Shown here: piece after piece, positions 30,401-41,700 of the stretch | How positions within the stretch are numbered: the first letter of the stretch is position 1 | How the letters are laid out: each line of letters opens with the position of its first letter | From: Chondrosia reniformis | Taxonomy: Eukaryota; Porifera; Demospongiae; Chondrillida; Chondrillidae | Assembly: GCA_947172415.1 (NCBI GenBank) | Contig: OX359197.1 | Span: forward strand, 1,922,001-1,986,000 | DNA: 64,000 nucleotides | Reading direction: 5' to 3' | Made by a program: the position numbers and the translations under genes | Notes under the pieces: generated by a model | Told to the model about the DNA's origin: nothing | Seen by the model: the letters and a program-made list of their open reading frames with translations, nothing else | Databases searched by the model: none

Positions 30401-32710
30401 AGGCATCACTTCACCAGCCCGATCCTGTAAGGAGATCTTTGCAGCTGAACCAACCTCTGTGGCTGGCTACTACTTGATCTCTCAAAATGGTTGGGACCCT
30501 GTTCTGACGTACTGTAAGAACCACCTCTGTGGGTTGACTGGTCCATGGAGGAGAGTGGCTCACATCAACATGTCGGAAGAAGGAGCACAGTGCCCTCCAG
30601 GACTGCAGGAAAGTTCAGATCCATCTGGAAACATTAGAGCATGCGGTCGCACTGTAGACAGAAACTGTTCTTCTGTACACTTTCCTACTGGCAGCAGTTC
30701 ATACACACAAATATGTGGAATTGTAAGAGGATATGCTAAAGGAGCTCCCAATGCATTTGGACCATCCTACAACTATCCACAACTAGCCAATATAGACAGT
30801 TCCTATGTTGATGGTATCTCTATTACCCGTGGATCTCCACGTGAACATATTTGGACGTATGCAGCTAGACTTGATGAAATAGAAGGTGAATTCTGTTCCT
30901 GTGCTAACTTCAGTTACTTGAAAACTGATGTGCCAAGTTTTGTTGGAAATGACTATTATTGTGAGTCAGGACATATAGGTCCTCATTCTGATGGCTCTTA
31001 TACCAGCAGACCTACATCATGGACTGACCCCTTGTGGGACGGAGAAGGCTGCACCATTCCAGAGAACAGATGCTGTGACAGGCATGGATGGTTTCATAAG
31101 AATGTTTCAAGTACTACTGACGATGTAGAAGTCAAGTGGTGTTCTAATAATCTTCGTACAGATAAAGATGTACTAACTGACCTTGTTGATATTTGGGTGC
31201 TGTAGTTAAACAGAATTAGAAAGGCTGTTTTGACCTTAAAACTGTTTATTTCTTACAAAAATGAAGTAGTTTGATAGCTAGTGTAATCATTTTCTTTCAA
31301 TAGAAATATGTTTTTTCTGAGTAGATGTATCTCATCATAGTTGTGTAATACTGAATCTGCGTTCATACACATTATATATTGAAAAATAAACTAACCTCAC
31401 TCAATTAATTTATATAGCTGATGAAGACCTACCGGTCCAAACCTTAAATAAGTTGTTGCTGAAGCTCAAGAATCCTATCTATACATTATATTATGATCAA
31501 TCAAATCCTCAAACAGTATATATACCACACAGATACACCTTACATTAAAACCAAATAGTGAGTATTTAGTACATTGTAGTTCTATCAAGGAAGCACAGCA
31601 GAAGTGATGACAGTTTTGAATAATTGTTATAAAATTGAAGTTGTAAACTGGATGAATGAAAATCAAAAAATTAAAAATATGTAATATACAAAAGTAAAGG
31701 GTTTCTTATATCTATTATGACATAGTAATATATATTATAAGTTTGTGTCCACTGGTGACTTACCTCCATGGCTAATGATGAGAGATGCCTTCTCCATGTC
31801 TTCCTTTAAACTTGGTTTATAATCATAACATTCAACAGTAAACTTTTGCAGAGTTGGAATATCACCGACCTCACTTCTCCCCTTTTGGATGATTACTTCA
31901 GAGTAACCCTTCTCTTGCAGTACCTAATTGAAGGAAGGGCTATACAGTCACTGCCAAGAACTATGGAAAATCCAAGTGGTAACACAAGTTATCACAGTTG
32001 AACATCATAACTAGAGGGAAAAGCATGAGAGAAGAATCATCTACTTGAACCTATAGGACATCTGCATTGACCACCGATGCCTGCCAGTATAGATTACCTA
32101 TATGTGACTATGTATCTGTAGTCATGGAATATCTACACATTATGCTGTCACTGCTGTACAATTGCCACAGCAATGCTCCATTCATGCCTCCTTCTTCAGT
32201 CAGCTTTCCAAATTATTTAATCAGTTATTCACTATAAGGGCAGCGATTCAATTACATAGCAAGTTCAAGGGTGACTAACAGAGACCCAGACTAGAGAGGT
32301 GCTGCATACAGGTTCAATCAAAATGTTAATCAAACCACAAGTAGCTAAACATAATCAAACATCAAGATAAAAACAACTCCTTGGAATCATGCGGAACAGC
32401 TGGTTTTGATCAACTGTGCTCTGCCATTGCAGCACTCCCTTTCATGCTACCTTACATTAACCTATACCTGATGGATAAACGGCATAGTATGGTTTTGATC
32501 AGTGCTGTGTCATTGACATGCAGACATGCTCTACCTCACACTAACCTATATACTTGATTGATCCTATAGTATTTCAAAGCATGTTTAAGAGAACATATGA
32601 CAATGAACAGAGGTTCTTACTTTAAGGAATTCAATGCTCGTTGCAATTTTCGTAAGGTCTGTAAATTCAGTTGTCCCTACGGTAATAAAAGCGGTCTTGT
32701 TGGACGCCAT
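27466..32710 (-). CDS. ALG13: ALG13 UDP-GlcNAc transferase subunit, gene a
   Basis: Four minus-strand exons: 32621-32710 ([16 protein letters not shown].., donor GTAAGA), 31764-31923 (VLQEKGYSE.. to SLIISHG, donor GTAAGT), 28199-28337 ([18 protein letters not shown] .. [16 protein letters not shown]) and 27466-27583 ([15 protein letters not shown] .. [12 protein letters not shown]). Phases join without adjustment to 168 residues, matching the length of single-domain ALG13. It is the GT-B half that, with membrane-bound ALG14, transfers the second GlcNAc of the N-glycan precursor at the ER (family knowledge). Intron 2 (about 3.4 kb) contains intact collagen-like copy 8 on the opposite strand. 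The start codon is 27 bases from that of ANKMY2, so the promoter is shared. This is probably the ancestral copy, since its 5' neighbour ANKMY2 is intact. Confidence 0.85.
28338..29080. other. ALG13-a intron 2, decayed class A flank
   Basis: Matches the 5' flank of copies 1 and 4, with expanded TATACGTA tracts near 28455-28620. The empty site of the 432-1136 transposon is at about 28435 (TTGAATATATACC). No gene. Confidence 0.55.
29081..29152 (+). pseudogene. Relic of a deleted class A collagen-like gene
   Basis: The class A promoter end (CCCTATAAGAAGTAAAGCAACC) is fused directly to GGTGACAGAGGTGACAGAGG and GATGTTGG, i.e. a few Gly-X-Y codons of the collagen repeat. Signal peptide and everything downstream are gone. 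Confidence 0.65.
29907..31205 (+). CDS. Secreted collagen-like protein, copy 8 (nested in ALG13-a)
   Basis: Intronless, 432 residues from ATG 29907, which opens the class B signal [20 protein letters not shown] (the earlier in-frame start at 29886 adds seven non-signal residues). 28 Gly-X-Y triplets, coiled coil, Cys-rich domain. It differs from other intact copies by PTSVAGYY for PTCVAGYY and by loss of one codon (KNHLC for KNHTLC). Combined with WCSN, this removes two cysteines of the usual 18. The 3' third is almost the same as disabled copy 6. The gene is wholly inside intron 2 of ALG13-a, antisense to it. Confidence 0.9.
   Translation: MLRVFLPSVFFILISLTSAQNKTCIDPVSDRVAFEIVGVKGPEGPAGPVGPKGDRGDKGDVGLRGVQGLKGEKGNLGKRGRAGLQGVAGLPGPIGETGLTGLRGYPGPEGPRGAPGLPGNTVLSEEEFERVNNELISSSLQPLLQKIEDLENTLQLYKKCNQTTIGITSPARSCKEIFAAEPTSVAGYYLISQNGWDPVLTYCKNHLCGLTGPWRRVAHINMSEEGAQCPPGLQESSDPSGNIRACGRTVDRNCSSVHFPTGSSSYTQICGIVRGYAKGAPNAFGPSYNYPQLANIDSSYVDGISITRGSPREHIWTYAARLDEIEGEFCSCANFSYLKTDVPSFVGNDYYCESGHIGPHSDGSYTSRPTSWTDPLWDGEGCTIPENRCCDRHGWFHKNVSSTTDDVEVKWCSNNLRTDKDVLTDLVDIWVL
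31206..31763. other. 3' flank of copy 8 inside ALG13-a intron
   Basis: Near duplicate of 23791-24356, carrying GATGAAGACCTACCGGTCCAAACC (dispersed hairpin core) at about 31418 and an AATAAA at about 31385. Non-coding. Confidence 0.55.
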
Positions 32711-32737
32711 TTTAAAGTCTAAATGTAAATAAGAAAA

Positions 32738-35700
32738 ATGGGGGACAAGTACAAGGCGACTACTCAACACGAAAGGGAGCTACTGGAGTTATGCGGACAA
32801 GGTAAATGGTAAAAGTATAACCGTTAAAGGAATCAGTTTTCATGCTGAATTTTGTGTTGCTTAAAAAAACTTTACAAGTTCACGTACGTATGTATCCTAT
32901 TGGCAGCGGCTGGCGCGCCATACTAGTAGACGCCAACACGTTAATTTATACCATTGTGATTAGGCAGCGAGTTAGGAAACTTAATTAAAATATACGTTGA
33001 AGAATATTTTGTTGCTGTGTAACTTCTTGGTTGTGTTATTGTAGAAGAACTACCAGCTAGTGATGCATGTTACACCTACCTAGCTTTTAGATGAACGTTT
33101 CTGTCAGTAAATATTTTTAAGCGCCAGTGATTTGTATTTTAGTCATCATCATCCACTGCTCTGGATATAATAAGGTACCTTTAACCACTTTTGAGTGATG
33201 GAGTGATGTAGTTTACCTCCAAAGAATGCCATAGACGTTAACTTAGCAGTTGATATTTACATATTAACCAGTCGAGGGTTGTTTAAATTTACTCTCTGCA
33301 TCAAAACAAGAAAGTATAACAAAAATACGAATATGCTACTGTGTATGCAATTATTGCTGTTCTGCGACAGTTGTAGCTCAGTGGCAGAGCACTGGTGGTC
33401 AAAACTGTTCTGGGTTTACTTCCCAGTGATTACTTCTTTTATTTTACCCCTAGCATTGTCATATTAACTCTACATAGATGTCATATTATAGCATAGCAAT
33501 GTTTAGCCGTAATTACTTGTGGTTGGACTATCACTTTGAATACTCCTTCAATAGGAACCAGATATAAGTATATGTAACTGACAATTTACTAAAACATATT
33601 CCCCTAAATAGTATACGGTACATAGTGAAGGGGCAAGTCCAGTATGACTTCCCTGGACACTTAAATGTATAGAAATGTCATCAAAACTTTATGTAGAGCT
33701 TAGGAAAGTTAGTATACAAACGTTTGGTTACTACAACAGGAGTACATTAGCTTACTTGAATTAGTATCATTTCTTTTACTTCCACTTGAATTAGTATCAT
33801 TCTACTTTAATTACGTAATATTATTATTTCATTTACTTCCGCTTTAATTAGTATCATTTCATTTACTTCACTTGAATTATTATCTCATATACATACTTTT
33901 GCAGATATTTCAAATTTTAAACATGAGAAGCTGCTGGGTCTTGTGACTTGTAGTGATGTCAGGATAGACGCTACTGATAATGTAAGCATACAGTTCAATT
34001 GAGAGTTACATGCACACCGCTAAAAGGGAGATGTTACTTAATTTACCAAGCATACTTTCCAGAGTCTAGTTGTATTTCTCCTTGTATCTGTAGTTTTAAT
34101 GTAGACTTTTGATTCTTAATGTACAGTCTTTATATTGAACAATTTAATGTCCGAAAACGCCTGGGTTGAAATGTCCTAAACTAGTAAATTCATGTTGCTG
34201 ATGCTCAATAAGGCTTTATTCTCATAATGATCGCAACAAGCATTCCTTATTCTTTCATACTAATATATGTATGTATGTATCATGTGCTTTAATCTTTAAA
34301 ATATACTGCATTTGAATTTTGTTTATACGTACATGTTTTATATTTACATTTTAGAATGGAATGACTGCTCTCATGCATGCAGCCTATAAAGGTAATCTCA
34401 CTGCTGTGAGAGCTCTACTCGATGAAGGAGCAGATGTTAACTGTAACCTTCATGAGCACTTTGTAAGTCACATGGGGGTGTCACATGCATATCACATGAC
34501 ATAGCTGTACCACCTCAGGGGTGTTTTGAAATGGCAGGAAATATGATGGGGGTTTTCAATGGATTTCTGGAAACCCCTTTCAGAAATAAATTTAAAAATA
34601 GAAATAATGACAGGGGGACTGTGCTATGTATAGGATGAATTAGTGGCATTACTGACCTTATTTGCTGCTAAGTACAGAAGCTGTACTAGGGAGCTTAAGA
34701 AAACCACATTTTAGTGTTAGCATACTTTGATATAAGCCAGCTTATTTGTAGAAAGTATACAGCTGTACTATCTGACTTACTCCTTTTTTGAGATTTTGCT
34801 TTTCCTAGAAGTTAAAAAGTCAAATGGTTTGCAATAGATTTATTATGTACAAGTTAACATTTAAAAAATTAAATAGAAGCAGGGATTACATGATTTTGCA
34901 ATAGATTTATTATATACAACTAAAATTTAAAAATGAACTAGAAGTAGGGATTACAGGTGTGCAAGAGGTGTCAAAACAGAGACTGTGATTATGTGATAAG
35001 GCTAACCATATTGGTAGGCATACTTAGATAACCATTGCTTAATTTTGTGGTTCTGTACATCCATCAATGTGATTCCTTTAGTGGTAGGCAATTTGTAAGC
35101 ACCATCATTTGATTGTGGTATACAACTAGGTAACATATTAGTGAGACAGGCACTGTCTCCTAAAACAGGATTTCTCTTTCTGTTCACGAAGTATTAATTA
35201 CATGTGAGTCTCATGCAACACTAACTTTATGCTATGGCTATTATTCATCCGTGGACACAGTGAATATCCCTTAAGTATAGTTTGAGTATAGGCAGATAGA
35301 GATACGTACATATATAATTATTAAAATGTTCACCTGAACTAATTTTATTATATTTTGAGACCATTTTTGTTAATAGAGCTATATTTTATTTATAGTACAA
35401 GCGTAGAACTATGTACCTCTTTGGGTGTCAAAGTAGTATAACTCAATGAAGGTATTTATCACAAGTACGTATTTCATGTCATTATTTCCTACACTTAACA
35501 GCATACAAACACATTTTTGTAACAGGCTATGGTTTGTCAATTAAATGGCAGCCCACGATTTAAACTAGTACAAAGCAGTTATATCAGGTTACCTTCCTAC
35601 TTTTATTCTAATGCTATAAGATAAGGTATTAAGTTGTATGTTGCCAAACCGGTAGAATACCAGTCAGAGGTACTTGTGTCCTGCCCTGTGTTAAGGTATG

Positions 35701-38700
35701 GCAAAAGGAAACCACTGTTTTGGAAGGATTAAACAGTCTAGAAAATATCCAAAGTTGTTAAATGTCCTTTCCTGGGTAGGGCAAGAAGTGAAGACACAAC
35801 TCTACTTAATTGTACCTTTGGCATTATCTTACTTTTTTCTAGACATTCCATTCTTTGTTGCAATTGCTTTTGCAGGGCATATGAAGTCCAATACAGCATC
35901 GACAATGGCCGCTATATCCCTTAGCGTTACTATAAATTATGTCATTATTTGTGCAGTTACATTTGGTTTGGTAACTGCATTGGAGACTTTAGTGTCTCAG
36001 GCTTATGGTGCTGGAAACCTCTTGAGAGTGGGGACTATACTTCAAAGAGCAATCCTTATCCTCTGTCTGGTACTGCTTCTACAATACTCAATACTCTCTC
36101 AAACTGTGTCCCTTCTACACCTGCTCCATCAACCACCTTGTGTTATAGAAGAAGTTGGTAAATTTCTGGAAATATTTTATGCTGGTATTCCGGCACAAAT
36201 CTTTCAGTATCTCCTCACTCGATACTATCAAGCTCAAGGCATTGTTATACCTTTTATTTTGACTGGAATAATTGGCAATGTTGTGAATGTAGTGGCCAAC
36301 TACATCTTTGTGATTGTACTGAATTTGGGAATACGAGGATCTGCTCTCTCAATTAGCCTGTGTTACTACTCTCAGCTAATTGCAATACTTATATTAGGCA
36401 AAGTTCTAAAACTAAACATCAAGACATGGGGAGGATGGAGTAGGGATTGTTTGAATGGATGGAAAGAATTTCTTTCATTGGCAGTTCCAGGAGTAATCAT
36501 GCTTTGTTTTGATTGGTGGGCTATGACCTCAGGATACTTTGTACTTGGATTTATGCCACACGGTGCCATTCATATTGGTGTACTGGGAGTGTTGTCAGCC
36601 TGTACTGTAATAGTCTATACAGGACCGTATTCTATTGGGACTGCATTATCCGTACAAATTGGAATAAAACTTGGGGCAGGTGGGTATTCATTTTAGACAT
36701 TTAACTAGTGCTAGTTACAATATATGTACAGATGTAATTTAATTAAGTGCAAGTACAGCGAAACCTCACTTGTACAAACCATATGTTACTGCCCTGGTTC
36801 ACATTTGTGAAATAATGTGCCATAATAACTGTGAATTTATTTGAGGTCAGGATACACAAGGGTCTACTCTGCAGTGGAATCCAAAAGAGATCAATTAAAA
36901 TGTAGGTACTGTACCATTTGTTTGAATAGATGCCTGGGTCTCTATTTATACGACCTCTATTGAGCCCAGCTGTTGTAAAAATAATAATTCTATTGGCGTC
37001 CTCACTAATCTCCTTATAGCCACTTACTTAGTCTTCACAGCACAATTCACAGCCTTTTACTCAAAGGAGATATTGTAGAACTGTCACTTTGTAATTGCTA
37101 CCTTAGCTTAACTTGGTTTAGACGTGGTGATCGGTTAACACCTTGAACCAGTGTGTCAATTCGAGAGACCCTGGCCTCTATATTAGACCCGGCTTCTATT
37201 TAAGATAGCCCAGCTGACCGGGGCCAGCCTCTAAACGAGACCCAGCTTCTATACAGACAAAACAGTACCTCAAGAGAATGTACACAAATATTATATGCTG
37301 GGGCTTTTTATTTTTGCAATTTCTGCAAGTAAATTATGTAGTACAACAAGTGCCTTGCAAAGTTTCTTAATATGTAGGACCGTTTCAAGAGACTTTGTTC
37401 TTAGTTTTTATGATAATATGTACATTCCAACTGCAGCCTTCTCTTAATTGCCATATTTTCAGGTTCACCAAAAGAAGCAAAGAAATCTTTGTATGTCGCA
37501 GCTGTACTACTTGGAATTTGGATGACAAGCGTGCTAACTGTATTTGCCACCCTCAAGTATTATATACCCCTTATGTTCACAAAAGACAAAGGTCTCTTAA
37601 AATATATTGCCATTCCCTGGTTCATAGCCTTAGGCACCATGTTAGGAAATGGTTTCCAGTTTTTTCTGGGTAGCGTTCTTAAAGGTTGTGGCTTGCAAAG
37701 ATTTGGAGGCGGAGTAGCAGGAGCGAGTTATGGAGTTATTGGTATACCCATTGCTGTTACAATGGTAATTGTACTGCGGATGGGTGTGTTTGGATATGAA
37801 ATTGGCTTAGTAGCAGGGGGTGCAGTAGCTACTATTACTTATGCTGGAGTAATTATTTGTATTGATTGGGAAAAACGCTCAAAAGTTGCTCAAAGGCTTG
37901 CTAAAGTAGCTCCTGATGTACCTAACCATTCAGAGGAAAATCACATTGCAAAAGATAAGGAGATGGTGAATAATGGTCAGGTTTTAAACTTGAAAAGTGC
38001 TTTAAATGGAAGTCTTGAAAAGAAAGAATGCTTGGCAAGTGAAGAAGGAACCAGGGATCAGTCTCTGAAAGTCTCATATAGAGTGCTTTCAGTGCAGGTT
38101 GTGATTACCCTTATTAATATTTCAATAATGTTAGCGTCAATGTCTGTTGGAAGATTGTTTATCTACCAGAGAGAACCATGTTATTTGAATGCAACCATTG
38201 AATCTTTATCCAATTCCACCGAAGCTACTATATGAATCAATCAGTGCAATTTTAACTTTGGTATAAAGCTATACTCAACATATAGCTACGTATATGCATA
38301 GGCAGTGCTACATAGCATAACAATTAGTAGTTGTTAGTATTTTTGTACAGAATTGCATTTGAAGTTCATTTTAATTACAATCACTTCTTAGCTATGTATG
38401 AAGAACGTAATTATCTAAAGGTCCTATTTTAATAAAGTGATGGATATTAATTGTGTGTCTGCTTCAAAAGCTACGTATGTTATCTGATACGTATATAAAG
38501 CTGACCATGTCTGTCTGTTTGTTTGTGTGTTCGCAATGCGCGGCCCCAGTTCTTCTGCAATCAGGACCAAACTTGCTATGGTTGGCGAGGGCACTGAGGG
38601 AAAGGTTTTAGCAGGATCGGCATGCATAACCACGGAGGGATATGGGACCCGTGGAAGGGTTTTGTTGGTTTTGTTGCACATGAACTAAACGTTCATGTGC

Positions 38701-41700
38701 AAGCCACCAGATCTTCGGCAGGCTTCTCTGCTAGTAATAACTAAAATTGTGATTATTAAATGTCACTGTTATCTTACATGTCATTTAAAGCATTTTTCCA
38801 GCCAATCTAAGGTTTCTGATTCATCTAAATACACATGCAGGGTATGGATGTGTCACAAGTAAAACCACCATACCTATTTAATGAGTACTACACACTGCTA
38901 CGCCAACTGGACACTTATACCCTTTTGGTAACTCTAGCTGGTGCAATTCTATACCAGCCAGTGGTCTTCTACCCTTGTTAAGATCTATCTCCTCTATCTC
39001 CTGTCCACTTACCTACGTACTTACTACGATTTCATTGGTCAGTGTGAGGTGTGGAATTTACATTTTCTGCTAGACCCTACTTTTTGTTCGCCCACGCACA
39101 GATGAATAAGTAGGGGCTACTAAATCTCGTGTGGTGGTCTGTATCCATAATCCATACAGAAGCGGAATGAATGATTTGTGTTTGTATATAGAAAATTTTT
39201 ATGTGCTTGTTGTCCAAAACTTGTAGTGGCTATGTTAGCTAGCTAGCCCCTACGATTTCATTGGTCAGTGCGAGGTGTGGAATATGTTTAGGTGTATCAT
39301 TCTACTTCAGCTACAGCAATAATCATGTATGAGGTTATCTGAAGTAGGGATGATGCATCTTATATGATGACAGAAGTGATCTGTGTGCTTAAATATCAGT
39401 ATACTACATCTGTATGATCAGCCTTCCTTATTACATAATCACTGTCTTGTTTGCTGCTTTTTCTGGATGTACGCTAGATACTGTTGCAACTACTGCCGTC
39501 CCTACTTCTAACTTTAATTTTTGAAATGTGAAGTTGTATATGTGTGTCTAAACTGGCTTACAAACTTAATGGTGCAGGGCTGTATGCAGAACTTGGCGCC
39601 AGAGGGTGCAAAAATTATTTTTTTCTAAATTTAAGGGGGGGGGGGGACAATGGTATGAGGGTGTTGAAGCAGTTTAGGGGGTTCCCAAAGGTCTAGTGGG
39701 GGAGCATTTCTCTATGCAGCCCTGTGATGTATATCTTCAAATTACACTCTATCATTTAACATATATCCTTAACAAAGACACATCTGATACGTTAGCATAC
39801 TGTACATGTGTTCATCCTTGTGTGCAGTATACCGCTCTAATGTTTGCTACAATGTCTGGATCCATCCCAACTGTAAATGTGTTATTAGAACATGGTGCTA
39901 AACCACATGCAACAAACAAACATGGCAGAACTGCTGCACAGGTTGGAGCCTTCATTGGTAAGGTCCACTATTGTAATGCATGCGTATGAAACACCAAAGT
40001 GATAATCAAAACGCAAGTAATCATTCTCAAACATATTGAAGCGGGAAAAAATGGAAAAGAAGCAATTGCCAGGAATTTTACTCAGGACAGCGCTGGCTAC
40101 TGCCACCAGTGCTCTGCCACTGAGCTACAATTGCCAGAGTAACAGTTTATTCATGTTTCCACTCTTATATGTACGTACTACCTGCAATGCCTAATTAGTA
40201 TTTTACAGTGTCAATTATTAAAATTATATTTTTTTGGTTTTCTGGTAACTTCAGTCATTTGAATAATATTTCATCCTTTTAGGACAAAACAGTTGTGTTT
40301 CAGCTATTAATAATTTTATATCTATCAAGGATTTGGAGGAATATGCAAAGCCACAAGGTTTTTCTGCATACACAGGTGTATGGCAGGTAAAACAGTACTG
40401 AATGGCATCCATTTTCATCTGTCTCCAGGAACTGAAAAGCTTCCAAAATTGCCATCATCCGCTGTACCTGTAGTTCACTCTCTGCTAACAGTTTTAAATA
40501 TTCATCCTGTCCATATTCGTCAGGTTATTCTAAATGATTTAAGTTCATGTCAGTACCACACTAGAGTAACGACCACCCTGGAAGCCTTAAGTGCCAAAAT
40601 GGTGAAACAGATGAATGAAGCAATGTCTTTGAAGGCACACTACATCTCCTATATTTTAAGGGGTGTGATTTTAGAAGGTCAAACATTACTTGAAAAGTAT
40701 GTTTATGGATAAAATTAATAATATTCATTTCTGTATATATACTGTAGATCTTGCAAACATAATTGAATTTTTTTTGTTACTAGTAGTTATTCATACGTAT
40801 AATATCGTAATTTGGGAATTTTTGTGTGCGGAAATTTTCATATGATAAATTTGAAATATTTTCATGATCTGAGCCAACTGTATTGGTTTGCAAGAAAAAA
40901 TGAATGACCAAAAATTTTATGTAAGAAATTTTCTTGGTTTGGGCCAACCACGAAAATATTTTAACAACAAAAATTAGCCAAATTACGGTATAATTTGATG
41001 TATCAAGGTAATGATATACATAATAGTCCATACCATTAAATAGCAACACACGATGAGCTAGTGTACTTTAACATATATTTCTTCCTGTTATTCTTAGATG
41101 TCTTGTCCAGCAATTACCCGATGGTAAATATGTTGAACGAGACATTTTCTTGAGGAAATTCTTGAAGGAATACCCCCACATACAAAATCCAGTGTGGAAG
41201 CAGTTAGTAGCCACTGCTGCCAAAGCTCCTGTGGTAAGTACCAATGTACATACATATGCATACCATTAGCTCTCTTCAGGTTTAGTTCCCCCAGAGGCTT
41301 TTTTACAAAATAGGCATAGCATGTAGGAAAATGGTATAGATTTTTCATTAGATGATAGGGATTTCTTCTAACTGCGCCAAACATATCTTTGAGATGATTC
41401 ATCTTTAGTCTTTTAAGCATCTAGAGATGCAGTTTGTTTCTTTATAATCCAGCATTTCAACCCTGGGGGGTCTTCTTCAGCAACTGAGGAAAATGTTTAG
41501 CCACTATTTAATTTCTCTGGTTATTCCCTCTTTATAGGCTGGACCACCTTCTGTGCTATCACTGCTCAATTCAGTGATCTTGGGTAGGAAGAGCGATAAG
41601 GAAGAGGATGAGGAGTGTGAAACTTGTGGGGACTCGGGAGACCAATTACAGAAGTGTGCTGGTTGCAAAATGGTTTGTTTAAAAGGCAAACAGTTGTGGT

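Larger units (their letters stand above)
32802..33904. other. ANKMY2 intron 1
   Basis: AT-rich apart from a GC-rich GGCAGCGGCTGGCGCGCC patch at 32903. It contains a tRNA-like element (separate entry) and a TTACTTCCRCTTGAATTAGTATCATT tandem array near 33760-33870. No other gene. Confidence 0.6.

Noticed and set aside
33366..33440. tRNA gene (A box TAGCTCAGTGGCAGAGC)
   Set aside because: B box is degenerate, no clean cloverleaf, and several diverged relatives are scattered in introns; a tRNA-derived SINE explains it better.
33760..33870. CRISPR-like array
   Set aside because: Units are short, AT-rich and without unique equal-length spacers, in an animal intron; simple tandem duplication.
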